NCBI GenBank assembly: GCA_900642245.1
Contig: CAAAJI010000012.1
Location: 1-64,000, forward strand
From: Fragilaria radians
Taxonomy: Eukaryota; Bacillariophyta; Fragilariophyceae; Fragilariales; Fragilariaceae
Length of the DNA: 64,000 nucleotides
Direction of reading: 5' to 3'
Under the pieces are notes generated by a model that saw only the letters and a list, made by a program, of their open reading frames with translations, was not told the DNA's origin and made no database searches. The stretch's first letter is position 1, and each line of letters begins with the position of its first letter. The position numbers and the translations under genes were made by a program. Shown here piece after piece: positions 21,209-32,135 of the stretch.

Positions 21209-22033
21209 ATGCATTCACGCCGTTTGATTCTTTTTCGTGACAAAATTCAAAGAAAGATTTTTCTAGAAAGACATTTTCAATGTGAAGCCTTTCAATGGGC
21301 TCATGAGAATAAAGAAGAAGCTCGAGAGTCGTTGGCCATTCCCTTGGATGTTCCCTACGTGGGCCCTCTCTCCAACCTGGAAGATTATTTGGATCAGCGA
21401 GGATGGTCAAAGTCAAGGAAAAATAAAAATGCTTTGAATCTCGTAAGCCATGTCCTATCTTCGCCATTAACTCTACGCTACCTAGCGGAACAGACGTCTC
21501 CTGGTTCAAGGGCATTATCCTCGTTTCATCTAGCCTGTATTGGTGCTCGATCGGAAGCAACACTTCCTCACAAATATTGGAGAGAAACAATCATGACAGA
21601 TTCTCGGGAGGAATGGAATGTAGACTTCATTGGACCGGACCTAATAAATCATATGCCGTCTTTCGAACTCCTGTATGGTCCATCGAAAATAAATATACAC
21701 CACCATTGGAAAGGTTTTTTCCATGAAATTCCGCTTCATCAGCATAAACCTTGGACACACTTCATTCTATTTAACCCTGGCCTTAATCACCCAAACCTTA
21801 GAGATAATTGGTTACCAACTTTAAAAGTATTGAAAGGAAAGTCACTTTGGCTGACGGCTCATTCATTACAAGATGCGCAGCGAGATGCGAAACTGCTATC
21901 AGACCTTTGGAATGTAAACGTCAATTATGATCTGAATCCGTTTTCTAGTAGAATTGTTTATCAAGATCCCTTTGACTCATCTCACCTTATCAGCCCAAAC
22001 AAGTTTGTTGCATATATTCCCGAAAATTTCTGA
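21209..22033 (+). CDS. MSS51 C-terminal-domain-like protein, 274 aa
   Basis: Starts at ATG 21209, first in the frame. The C-terminal two thirds match the MSS51-like domain seen in yeast Mss51 and in animal ZMYND17 proteins: SSFHLACIGARSEA, then WNVDFIGPDL, HFILFNPGLNHPNLRDNW, LPTLKVL, SLWLTAHSLQDAQRDAKLL, LNPFSSRIVYQDPF and KFVAYIPENF. The usual N-terminal MYND zinc finger is absent; residues 1-90 have no CXXC pairs. Mss51 is a translational activator for COX1 in yeast mitochondria, but many proteins with this domain have no known role, so only the domain is assigned. A basic N-terminus (MHSRRLILFRDKIQRKIF) could be a mitochondrial presequence. Divergently transcribed from ECM29. Confidence 0.75.
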   Translation: MHSRRLILFRDKIQRKIFLERHFQCEAFQWAHENKEEARESLAIPLDVPYVGPLSNLEDYLDQRGWSKSRKNKNALNLVSHVLSSPLTLRYLAEQTSPGSRALSSFHLACIGARSEATLPHKYWRETIMTDSREEWNVDFIGPDLINHMPSFELLYGPSKINIHHHWKGFFHEIPLHQHKPWTHFILFNPGLNHPNLRDNWLPTLKVLKGKSLWLTAHSLQDAQRDAKLLSDLWNVNVNYDLNPFSSRIVYQDPFDSSHLISPNKFVAYIPENF

Positions 22034-23360
22034 CGAATGATATATCTGTGGCAGGAAGTTGAAATTCATGTCAATAGTACCTCATAATAAAGGTTGTTCA
22101 CCCTTATTTGAATTGAATTCCCATCTTCGTTTCATACAACTGAAGTATTTGACGAAATGTCAATTAACAGAACCTCCTACTGAACAAATCCAAGGCAATG
22201 GAAGGATCTGCTTCTGTTCATCATTGATGTTTGCTTGAGGTAATCAAGCCCTTTGTTGCTAAAGGGAAAAACAGGATTAGTGAAATGGTGAACCATATGG
22301 ACCATATGAAATACTTCACTTTAGTTTAAGGTTGATTTCGTCTCCTGTAGTCTGCAAGAAATACTACCAGCTCCAGGAATCCTAATGAACACGATTGGTG
22401 GAAGCCTATAGGTAAATAAATCAGCGAGTTAGCAGGTTATTGAAACATGTCGAACCATTACATTGTGAAAAGTCTTTACTTTGAAACTTGTGATAAAGCA
22501 AAAGAATTTGGCCAGTGCTAGGAGTGATTCTAATAACTGTTAGTTAGACGTTGGTGTTTTCCTTGTAACGACTTCACAAAGCGCTGGATCGAAACAGTTT
22601 AGTCTTACCATAGTGTGACATAGCATTGTGAATGGATCAAAAGAGTACTCTTTACTTCAATCGACTTAAAGATTATGAGCCGTAATCAATCTACAAATCA
22701 TATCAATTTGTTTCATTTGCGAATCTCCATTAAAGAAGACAACCAATACTTTCTCGGTACGGGTGATTTAATTTTTCTTTTGTAGCGACTAACATACGGA
22801 AATCATGTAAATTAAGCTATACACAATGAGTCGCAACAAATTAATAGTTTATTCGAATGGCATCCGCAACCGTAAAAGATATAGCAGCAACTTGATTTTC
22901 CAAATCACCAAGACTTGGAAAATATATAACGACATGATTTGAACATAAAGCACAGTAACATCAACAGCAACGTGGCTTCAATTTTGCAGAAAGCCATGAA
23001 ACATATATGACGCTGACTCTGTAGAATCATCACCATTTCATGAATGGGAACATCAAAATCATTTACACTTTCTAACATGAGCATCAAAATGACATGTTGG
23101 TTCGGATACAATGAGGAATTTCAAGCTACCAACTCCAAACATCACGGCCTATTCCTATACTATACCATGGAAGATTAGAATGCTTTATTTGTAATAGTTT
23201 CGAAAGGAGTTTTAGAACAAAAAAATGGATAAGATAATTAGACAATGTTTAATAACAAAAATGAAGTCTTCGCCCAGAAAATGTGATTGACGCTTTTGGC
23301 ATTCTTCAGTCAGTTCTCTCTTTTAGAACAATAGGATAAGTGATTCACGATTCCGAAAGG
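22034..23360. other. Intergenic, 1.3 kb, between convergent genes
   Basis: Stops in all frames, no recognisable relic or repeat. It contains both 3' flanks. Confidence 0.45.
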
Positions 23361-25684
23361 TTACACCAGGTCTTTGAATTGGTTTGATTGTGATATCTCA
23401 TGGAATGCATACCATTTGTTAGTAATTACCTGCAGCTTCGTATTTGCATCGGCTTCTTGTTCAGCGTAGTTTCTTGCGACACTTTCAAATCCCACTGAAT
23501 CAAAGTCTTTGTACATTATTAGAATTTTTTGAGCGTGTTCTTGAATGGAAGCATACCAATGACCAGAAGCAAGTTTATTAAGAGATCCATAAATGATCGG
23601 TAGACATGGTGTCGAATTTAAATGAAATAAATTCTCTGAGTCGAGCAATAGTTGATTATTCCAGAGATAAAGGCATCGTTCTACAATCTGAAAATGTTCT
23701 GATTCGAGACATCGGGCTATGCTTGTAAACAACATTTCACGTAGTGGTGCGATTTGGTCCCCTGAGAGATGCTGAAGGATATCTTCAAGCTCATTCAGGA
23801 ATTTTATTTGTTTGCTGCTTGAACACCAAGGCCAGAATTTCAAAATTCCGCTTAGTATCACCTTTCCCGTTTCGCCATCTTTTTCAATGTATTGAATCAT
23901 GCAATTCGACAGCTCTTTGTGATAAGGATAAATTTTTTCGGGCTTATGCAGTGGAATTACTGCCCTAATCAGAAATTCCACATGCTCCTTCTTTAACGGA
24001 ATTGCAAATCCATTGATGATTGATCCAAGTGTTTCAAGAAGCTCTTTGATCCCATTATGTTGCCCTGTTTCATAAACGAATTGATTAAAGATGTTGCATA
24101 TTTGATTTCTCAGCCAAACTCTATGACAAACAAATTTTGCATAGGTTCGGTGTAAAATTGCTTTAAGATAATCACGCTCACGGGGATCTTGTGAATCGAA
24201 GAGGTCCAACATTTGTCGAAGAAATTTGCGATCTACAAACTTCCTGGCAGTCTTAGGGTGGATTTCTGGAGATTCGATAAATCTTAACAATAGCTCGTAT
24301 GCGATTTGTAAATGAGGCCATGACGGCTCGCTGAAATATCCATTTCCTTCTTCGTTATTATCTTCTGTCTTCGGGGGAAGCACGCGAAAAATGTTGACAG
24401 CCATGCATTCTACAAATGCTCCCATTACTTGTTCTGTAAAGATTGAATGCCCAGCTGAGATATTTAACAAATCCACCATCTCCAAAAGATATTGCCTTTT
24501 GATGTACTTGCATTTTTCGACTTCCTTACTTGTAGACTTGTAGAAAGGAAATATCACTGAACAAAGCTTTAACTTGAGAAGAATAAGTTCTTCACGTTCC
24601 TCCCCTATTGAATTGCGAAGAGTTGGAAGAAGGTTGAAATATGTCAAAGAAGCATAATGATCTGGAGAGAATACCTTCTCTGCTCCAGCGCACTCAAGCG
24701 TCAGCATAATCTCGGGATTCCTTTCTGTGAATTCTTCAGCCGAGCTAGAATCAAGGGGACCGTCCGTAACAAACGATGCCCTTTTTTGCGATGAAAACTG
24801 TCAAGTGAAGAGTTATCAAAGTATTAGGAAAAATATTTTATGACTGAAAGGAAATGCGGATGACATCTACTCACTGGTTTTCTGACTACTACTTCATAGC
24901 TACAATTTTCGGGGCAAGCTTGAACAGCCAGAAATTTCACCAAAACTTCCTCCTCAGGATCTATCAATTTATTTGCTGTGTGTCGCTGCAATCCTGAACA
25001 CCCGTGATAAAGGTTTGCCGGACCTAGCGGCAGATATCCTTGCCATTGAAAGGGAGCCTCTTCGTCTGGAGGAGTCAGAATTTTCCAGAAGTACGACTTA
25101 AAGTCTCCATTCAAATAGGCGTCTCGAAAGTCATTCAGGAAGGAATGTTCATGTCCTTCATTTGATCGATATGACATGTTTAAGTTTGAGTTTCCTAATG
25201 AATCCGGAGAGAGACAGAAACAATTCGGAGCTTCTTGGTTTTCCTGAGAAAGAAAACATTCTAGCCAAGGTATCGATAGATACTCCTCAACATCTGTTGA
25301 AGGAATTTCTGTATTCATTGGTAACTTCACATTTTTAGATGTATCTTCATAGACTAAACTGCTCTGTTCCATACAGGTGGAAACAGGACTCCCCGAAGCA
25401 CTTGGAGATTTCGAAAATCCCGAATTTGCGATTATCCTGATTCCTATATCGGACAAACAATCTGTATCATCCGCAAAACTCTGATCGACCTCGTTGACGT
25501 ATTCATCTGTATCAAAAAGATTTTCAGACTCCCATGATGATGATGATAATATGGTATCCAGACTATGAGAACTTCCCCAAAGTCTCTTTTCTGGATCTGA
25601 ATCGCTATGCACGGGAGGTGAAAAAGAGGAGGGAAACGGTACATTCCATAACCCCACATCGGTAACATCATCTTTCGCATGCAT
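23361..25684 (-). CDS. PP2A regulatory subunit B56 (B') with long N-terminal extension, 748 aa, two exons
   Basis: Exon 1 is 24875-25684 (start MHAKDDVTDVGLW, the first ATG in the frame) and exon 2 is 23361-24797, joined in phase 0 over a 77-nt GT-AG intron. The join reads VVVRKP then FSSQKRASFVTDG. Exon 2 carries the B56 helical-repeat domain from about residue 320 to 745: KCKYIKRQYLLEMVDLL, the signature NIFRVLPPK, WPHLQIAYELLLRFIESP, DPRERDYLKAILHRTYAKF, KKEHVEFLIRAVIPLHKP, ILKFWPWCSSSKQIKFLNE and RCLYLWNNQ. B56 subunits recruit substrates to the PP2A core through LxxIxE-type motifs. The first 270 residues are acidic and Ser-rich with little recognisable fold; I know no counterpart. Without the first exon the gene would look N-truncated. 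Confidence 0.9.
24798..24874 (-). other. Intron, 77 nt, in the B56 gene
   Basis: Donor GTGAGT, acceptor TTGACAG. It contains in-frame stops (the unspliced frame ends after VIKYFS), and its removal restores one frame of 748 codons. Confidence 0.85.
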
Positions 25685-28216
25685 CTTGATCAGTGGGTAG
25701 AGCACGAAGGAAGAAAAAGTGCTGCTTCTGAAACAAAAATCAAGAATTCTTTGATAATTGTAAAGCCCCAGACGAATATTTTCGTGCACGACAAGTCGGA
25801 GAAATTCAATACTCAACGGACTTCATTCCTCCCGCATTTTTTAGGATAAATGGAAGACAAAACATGTGGATAAATGCGTTGTATTACATTATTGATTCGG
25901 AAGGCGCATGCCTAGCAAACAAGGCACGCGAATGAGGATATTTTGAATTTGATTCCATACAGCGTTGCTCGTGCATATGAATCTTTCATGTGTGAAGGAA
26001 ATCTCCCAAATAATAATCGCCCAATACATGTCAATTTGAAAGATATTCAACCCATTCCAAAAATTTCGCATCTTCGTTTTTCTTCCATGTGTGAAAGGAG
26101 TGGAAAATTTAAATTATCGCCGTACCCGATCTCATATCAAGTAATGGTGAGAAAATTAAACTCCACGATTCTATATGAGTTGTTCATTTTGTCGGTACTT
26201 CACTATTAGTTTAATGAACACGAATTAATCTACTTGGAGAAGAATCAGATACAACCCAGATAGTTTCGATCTCGAAACCACTCTGATGCAAGGCAATAAT
26301 TTTTGATAATATCATGAAGCAGATGGATGTTAGTTCTTAATCTGCGAGTTGTAAATGGTATGGTATACAGCTCTAAAATCTATTTTCATGTTAAAAGACG
26401 GTACCATCACTGATCCAGACAAATCTCATTCATGCAGTCGCTTTTGTAACAGCTCAAGTGTGAGAAAAAAGGTGACTTTTATTCCTTAAGTCAAATCATG
26501 CCAGTATGGAGCTCATTCACGAACTATCAATTCTGGAAAATCTGCTGAATGTTCGGAACTTAAACAAATGGAAGTACTATTGACCAATGTTTCAATTAAT
26601 AAATTAAAGCATTATTTTCATAAATACCATTCTGATAATGATATAAAGTGCGTATAGCAAAACTGCATATGCTTTATGTGCTCTAGCAAACCTAGGAACC
26701 GTAATTCAAATTTATCTAGGGTTGCATACTGCTCTCCAAGATGAGGAGTTCATCACGGATATTAAGAAAAAGATATTGACCATTTATTCCGCGTTACAAG
26801 ATATTTATCATCAGCATCGATATGTTGTTTTGTTTTAAGGAATGTCTCTGAATGACAAAGCGGAAAAAATCAAAGCACAATTAACTGTCAAATTTTGAAT
26901 TAAGTGTACAATGAAAAAGCTTCGCGAGAAATTATGATCAAATTTTTATTTCTTTAAGCAGATTTTTGTTTACAATTCATGCTAAGCGTTGGCCAGCAAA
27001 AAAAGCCAAATTATAGGTAAGTTGTTCCATGTCATTTCCAGATTTTGTGTGAATGCATGGCAATACTTAACTTTGTGTTATCTGAAACCGAATGAAATGG
27101 TTTACTTTATGCTCAAATCTTTGCTTTCTAATTAAATCAAGACATCTGCATCAGTTCAAGGCATAACAATTCAGTAGAAATGTAATATGAAGTTTTGCTA
27201 AATATCTATACAATTGGAGCTGAAATAGAGTCAAAGGATGCAGCAAAGTCTTCACTCTTGCTACCTATCATCAAATTTATAAACACATTTATCTCAATAA
27301 TTTTTACAATGATAAAAAAGGATGATAACTTTGGCTAATTCACTCTCATCACACACATCAGCACATTTTTGACTCCTCCGTCTTTTTCTTTGATGACATC
27401 ATAAAGAGTTTCACCAAGAGCATATTCGTATTTTACGAATACTCTTCTTTTGCAAGGTCCTTCTCAGCTCCACTTTGCCGATCCCAAGCAGTAAAGTAAT
27501 CTAGTCTTATAAGACTTCAATAAAATTTAGTACAGCAGAATTCTAGAACCGCTTGCTTAAATGTATTTCACAGTTTTGATCAGGTTAAAGTGCTCACCAA
27601 TTTAAATGCATTTTTCTTGAAAATCAAATTCGGGATTATCTCCGATATCAGCGCTGCTACTTCTCTTCGATACTTGTTTGCTTCATTAGCGCTGCTTTCA
27701 CCAGTCAGTCATGCTTATCTCTTTTTAAAACATTTGTTGTTGCCTATTTTCTCATGTTAAATTATCCTAGTGATTCATCAAAACGTAATTGTTAGTCTTT
27801 GAGTAACTGACTATTTCTCATTGTGGTATTGGGCTTGTGATTATGCACGGACCTCTCTCTCATTGAAGAAACGTATGGTGTCGTCCTGAAAGGATTTATG
27901 CCAATGAAATTAAAAGAATGTATTAAGTGTACTACATAAATGAAAAAGGCATTCAGCAATCGTGGAATTATGCATACACATTTGATTCTTAAATTAAGGG
28001 TGAACACAACATGATATTATTGTCTTTCTTTCTGAAGTAGAACAGCATACATCAGGCTCAAAAGTCAAACGCATAGTAAAGATTAAGGTTAACTACAAGC
28101 TTCGTCATTTGTAAGGAAAAAAGTGGAAAATGCATAGAACAATACTTTGAAGTCCCATTTTTGAAGTCTAGTCCAAAGGTGTCAAGCGACAAGAGCAAGT
28201 GTGATGTTTTTGATTT
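25685..28216. other. Intergenic, 2.5 kb
   Basis: Mostly stop-rich AT DNA. On the minus strand, about 27335-27470, a short open stretch reads VKYEYALGETLYDVIKEK followed by DGGVKNVLMC before a stop. It has coding character but I do not recognise it; it may be a decayed exon. Nothing else is supported. Confidence 0.4.
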
Positions 28217-29803
28217 TCAGTTTTCGTAATAATGCAAAAGCTTGTAAAGTAGGCAAACACCTTTGTCGTTTCCCACAGCCATGAACTTAGATTGGGGCGA
28301 GAAGTCTAGACTCCAAGAATAATTCAAGGGCGTCTTTGATGTTGGCCAATTCGAAAACACAGTCATGGATGGAACGTGTAGAAGCCTGAGACCCATCTTT
28401 TCTCTCCTTGTAGAAAAGGCAAGAATTTGGCCGTCATGATTGAATTTTAACAGATCGACGGCAGTTTTTAGATTCATTAGAGACTTGATAGGTTTGTGGC
28501 TGCTGGTATTATCCTTCTGATATAGATTAACAACACCACTTTCTGCTCCAACTGCGATACAATTGGATGACATCGACAAACTGGATGTAATCGTGCCGTC
28601 TTCATTGGAGAATCTGTCCACGCATCGCATAGTTCTCATATCGAATCTGTAGATGTCACCGTCACTGCCGCTAGCCAACAAGTAGTTGCTGTCTTTGGTA
28701 AATGCCAAAGATCTAACACTACCATTCATTTTCATATTACCTATCCAATTTCTTGATTTTACCTCTACCAAAATAATGTATCCATCGTTCCCCATAAACG
28801 CTATTGTCCTACCATCAGGTGATGTGATGAACTTTTCTAAACTCTTTTCTTCTCTTCCCATAATTCTAGGTATCAAATCTAGCTTATCACTGGCAGTATC
28901 ATAGATGTAGAAGAAGCTTCGTCTTCCACTTACTACAACACTTCCAGTATCACCCAAGAATTGAGCAGAGCATATTGGAAGCTTTGGGAAGAAAATTCCG
29001 TGCACTTTATCGCTTCCATTGGAATCGACTTGAAAAAAGCGTAGCGTTTTATCTAGTCCGGCAGTCAACATGAGAGGACGATCTGGATCTGAATGGGGAT
29101 AAAAATTTACAACTTGTACTGCAGCCTTGTTGGGTTCACGTTGATTCGCATCGGGACATCGAACTACTTGTAAAATTTGAGGGGGGAGCCTAGAAGTTGA
29201 CTTGGCTAAAAGTGGAGTGGCTAACGTGTCTTCAACAACTTCATTTCCTATCTTCGCCCAATCCGTACGAGCATTTGTCATAGCTGTTGTCTCCAATCGT
29301 TTCCTAAGACGCCTCTCCATTTCTGTTACTTTCATTTGACTTACTTCTTCATCCCGAAAATTTCGCAACTTTCTAAGTCGAGAACTTTTCAGCAAATCTA
29401 CTTCGGCATCATCGTCGTCATTCCAAACGGGCTTTTCGTCGACTCCTTCGAAACTGTGACTTGGTGATACTTCCGAGTTTAAAAGACTCTGACCATTGTC
29501 TCGAAGCTCATGGATGTCATCTCCTCCTTCTAAATCTCCTTTCGTGTCTATTTCAAAAAGTGTAGTGACTTGTTGATTGCTTTTTCGAACAGAGCGGATC
29601 ACATTTGTTGTTTCTGTATTCTCAACTTGACTACTGAATTCCCCTCCAAATAATAAAGAAGTTAATCTGCGCTCTTCGATATCATCTTTAGATTCAATTT
29701 TAGACTTCTTAGTTTCATCCTTTTTCCTTTTCTCGGTGTTGCTCTCACTGTTACCCTCCACTAGTGGTGAGTGCTTCTTTCTCCGCTTTTGTGATGGAGC
29801 CAT
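28217..29803 (-). CDS. UTP18: U3 snoRNP protein UTP18, WD40, 528 aa
   Basis: Start at ATG (complement of 29801-29803), MAPSQKRRKKHSP; the few upstream codons are leader. The N-terminal 180 residues are basic and acidic, including KPVWNDDDDAEVDL and RLRKLRNFRDEEVS, which is the conserved UTP18 N-terminal signature (KxAWxDEDD..V.L). From about residue 215 follows a WD40 propeller with UTP18-type blades: NFYPHSDPDRPLMLTAGLDK, GIFFPKLPICSAQFLGD, IMGREEKSLEKFITSPDG, FMGNDGYIILVEVKSR, SLAFTKDSNYLLASGSDGDI, and the final LDFSPQSKFMAVGNDKGVC. UTP18 belongs to the UTP-B subcomplex of the small-subunit processome and acts in 18S rRNA maturation in the nucleolus. Length is normal and the gene is single-exon. 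Confidence 0.95.
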   Translation of the reverse strand: MAPSQKRRKKHSPLVEGNSESNTEKRKKDETKKSKIESKDDIEERRLTSLLFGGEFSSQVENTETTNVIRSVRKSNQQVTTLFEIDTKGDLEGGDDIHELRDNGQSLLNSEVSPSHSFEGVDEKPVWNDDDDAEVDLLKSSRLRKLRNFRDEEVSQMKVTEMERRLRKRLETTAMTNARTDWAKIGNEVVEDTLATPLLAKSTSRLPPQILQVVRCPDANQREPNKAAVQVVNFYPHSDPDRPLMLTAGLDKTLRFFQVDSNGSDKVHGIFFPKLPICSAQFLGDTGSVVVSGRRSFFYIYDTASDKLDLIPRIMGREEKSLEKFITSPDGRTIAFMGNDGYIILVEVKSRNWIGNMKMNGSVRSLAFTKDSNYLLASGSDGDIYRFDMRTMRCVDRFSNEDGTITSSLSMSSNCIAVGAESGVVNLYQKDNTSSHKPIKSLMNLKTAVDLLKFNHDGQILAFSTRREKMGLRLLHVPSMTVFSNWPTSKTPLNYSWSLDFSPQSKFMAVGNDKGVCLLYKLLHYYEN

Positions 29804-30375
29804 TGTCAAAAAATTGATGAAGAAATCAGTACACAATCAATTGCTGGTGATGATGAACTCTAAAGGTTCTGAGCCAATATGGCGAAATACATTCCAGATA
29901 GGGTTACGAGATATAATCAGCATTTACAAGGATTACGGTTACCATGAATTTTGGGAGTCCGTTGCCTTTAATATGGACTTTTCATTTTTCCTCCTGGTTA
30001 GAATTGTTACTACGTTGGCAAAATTTCAAGCTCCCAAGAATGATAGGTAAACTGCTTTCCAGCCTTTACAATATCAAATAATTAAGTGTTGGGAAGAATG
30101 AGAGTTCACAAGGCTAGTAGAGTAAGCTGTACAGGTACTTGGATTTCTTATTCCACATGACTTGGATGTACTTTATTGTCTATCATTTATAATGCACCTT
30201 GCAAACTTGGATGTACTTTATTGTCTATCATTTAAAATGCACCTTGCAAATCTCATGAGAGAGTTGTGACAGTGATTGAACAGTATTTCTGTGAATGCAA
30301 ACCCGGAGAAATTGAGGGGTGACAAGGTTTACATTGGACAATGCGTCATTCTGGATGAAAATTGAGTCAAAGGCC
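29804..30375. other. Intergenic, 0.57 kb
   Basis: Upstream flank of UTP18, containing a 45-bp tandem duplication (30161-30250). A plus-strand open frame overlapping the UTP18 start is not supported by any similarity. Confidence 0.4.
30161..30250. repeat. 45-bp tandem duplication, two near-identical copies
   Basis: Copies 30161-30205 and 30206-30250 begin CTTGGATGTACTTTATTG and end CACCTTGCAAA. They differ at one base (TTTATAAT versus TTTAAAAT). It lies about 125 bp before the copia relic. Confidence 0.95.
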
Positions 30376-30853
30376 AATGAAAAGGATTCGGATTTTCTAT
30401 ACTACAGGGATAGTAATTGGGCCGGACAATAAAAAGAATGCATGGGGTTTATAATCTACTTGTTGCGTATGCCTATCTGCTGGAGATCCAAGGCAAAAAA
30501 TATATTTCCTTTTCCAGCACATAACCGGAATATTTTGTCATGTCTCAAGCAGTGAAAAAGATTAGATTCATCTTTTTTATTAGACAATCTCTGCATCTCC
30601 ATTGCAATTCCGATCGTGGTCAAGACGACTGCATTAATGCTATCTTTATGGCAAAAATGTTTCTTCTTTTGTTTGAAGTAAACATTTTGAGGCAAGATAT
30701 CATTTTATTGATGAACATATTGAAGACGGGATCCTTAAGGCTATCTTTGTGAGGACAGAGGAGAATAATGCTGATACCTTCATTAAAATTGTGAGCAGAA
30801 AGACTTATGAAAAACTCAGTGCGGGTATTAGAAGATATCATTGGCATTCATAG
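30376..30853 (+). mobile_element. Ty1/copia RT-end/RNase H relic, frameshifted
   Basis: Plus-strand decayed copia RNase H. In order: DFLYYRDSNWAG (normally YSDSDWAGD), MGFIIYLLRMPICWRSKAK (normally TGFIIYL...CWRSKKQ), SQAVKKIRFIFF (normally SEAVKEIRFI), IAIPIVVKT (normally PI.V..DN), INAIFMAK (GAIFMAEN), SKHFEARYHFIDEHIEDG (RTKHIDVRYHFIRE.VEDG), and FVRTEENNADTFIKIVS (FV.TEEN.ADIFTKN.S). Segments fall in at least three frames with an in-frame stop after SSFV. The catalytic-site Asp in the DN motif is lost. The purine run GGGAAAGGAG about 15 bp after the stop may be a polypurine tract. It shares strand and family with the gag relic at 10.7 kb but is 19 kb away. Confidence 0.85.
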
Positions 30854-31490
30854 TCTAACACGACTGACGGGAAAGGAGTAAACAGTGAATGGAGACAATA
30901 TCACAGATAAACAATTGAGCGAGATCCGTGTTACTTCTAGCAGAGATAACCCGGAAAAGAAATAGCCAAAATTATTAGAAAATTAAATTACAATGATTTA
31001 TGAAGAAAACTATGCAACGAGAAAATGTCTCAATGCTTTAGGTAACAGGACAATTAGACTAACCTAGTGGATAGTTAAGGTTATCCCTCTACTGTCTTAA
31101 GTCAATATTTGAAGATAACCCTAACATATTCATTTGTGATGTCTTTGAATGGATGGTTGATGACTTTGTCATAAAAGGATTTTACCTAAATCAACAATGC
31201 TTTTCGCTGGATGCAGCTTTACACTTATTGTTCGTCAACTATGAATGGGATGAAATAAGGGATTAAAAGTTAGATTTGCTAAAATCACAACTATAGGTCA
31301 GGTCAGTATACAGAATTGGATTTAGAAAAGTTAGCCCAAGATTATTTAACCTTTATCCCCAAAATAGCTGTAACTTGAAAAATGCGAATATTACTTTTTT
31401 CGAATTCCAATTTATCTTTTTGTGGAACGTAAAACGAACAAGAATTAAAAACTTTTTGTGGAGAGCAAACTAACATCACCGCAATTTGAC
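30854..31490. other. Intergenic, 0.64 kb
   Basis: Stop-rich DNA between the copia relic and the thioesterase gene. An LTR might be expected here, but I see no paired copy. Confidence 0.4.
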
Positions 31491-32135
31491 ATGGTATTGC
31501 TCATAACCCCACGTACGATCATATCTGTTGGGAAAGGAGTCATAAAACGTCGTCTTGATAAGCGAAGAGATATCGACACAACTTTGTCGGGTGTTGGAAG
31601 GGACAATCCTTATATCTATAAAGCTCGAGTTGGCATACTTGATATCGATTACCTTGGTCATATGAACAATGCCATGTACCTTAGCCATGCTGAGCTTGCA
31701 CGTTGGGAGTGGACAGCGTACAATGGAATGCTACCAGAAATGAGGAAGATATCTGCGCATTTCCTTGTTAAGAGTTGCTCCGTAAGATATCGTCAAGAAA
31801 TTCGACCGTTGTTTCATCCATTCCAAATCGATTCCTTCATTGCCGGTCTTGACGATACACATTTTTGGATCCTACAGAATTTCCGAGATTCCAGCCAAGA
31901 TCGTGCTCGTGCGCAAGTACTCATTCAAGGTGTGGCAGTTAAGGGAAGACAAATTTTGAATCCTCAGGCGCTGTTGAAAGAAATCGGAATGAACCCAGAT
32001 GTGGTAGACTCGGTATCCGTAAACAATATTCAGGATGAATTTTTCCAGACAGCTGTCGATAGATATTCATCATTTGTTGAAGCTATGCGATCCGATGCTT
32101 CGATTGATGACATGAAGAGAATTTCATCTCCCTAA
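31491..32135 (+). CDS. THEM6-like hotdog-fold thioesterase, 214 aa
   Basis: Start at ATG 31491; the 11 upstream codons open only with GTG. The protein has a 4HBT-like hotdog domain from about residue 45: YKARVGILDIDYLGHMNN, then AMYLSHAELARWEW, with the family pattern D.D...HMNN..Y....E.AR, followed by VKSCSVRYRQEIRPLFHPFQ and the strand DDTHFWILQNFRD, then AQVLIQGVAVKGR. This matches the THEM6/YbgC-type proteins. Hotdog thioesterases hydrolyse acyl-CoA or acyl-ACP; the Asp in the D-x-D-x-x-x-H segment is a common catalytic residue. The N-terminus (MVLLITPRTIISVGKG) is hydrophobic then basic and may be a membrane anchor or organelle presequence. Substrate unknown. Single exon. Confidence 0.85.
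   Translation: MVLLITPRTIISVGKGVIKRRLDKRRDIDTTLSGVGRDNPYIYKARVGILDIDYLGHMNNAMYLSHAELARWEWTAYNGMLPEMRKISAHFLVKSCSVRYRQEIRPLFHPFQIDSFIAGLDDTHFWILQNFRDSSQDRARAQVLIQGVAVKGRQILNPQALLKEIGMNPDVVDSVSVNNIQDEFFQTAVDRYSSFVEAMRSDASIDDMKRISSP

Noticed and set aside
30870..30900. Shared word (taaacagtgaat) with 46.08 kb and 1.34 kb as a dispersed repeat
   Set aside because: The match is only about 12-20 bp with mismatches in AT-rich DNA, and the flanks do not align.
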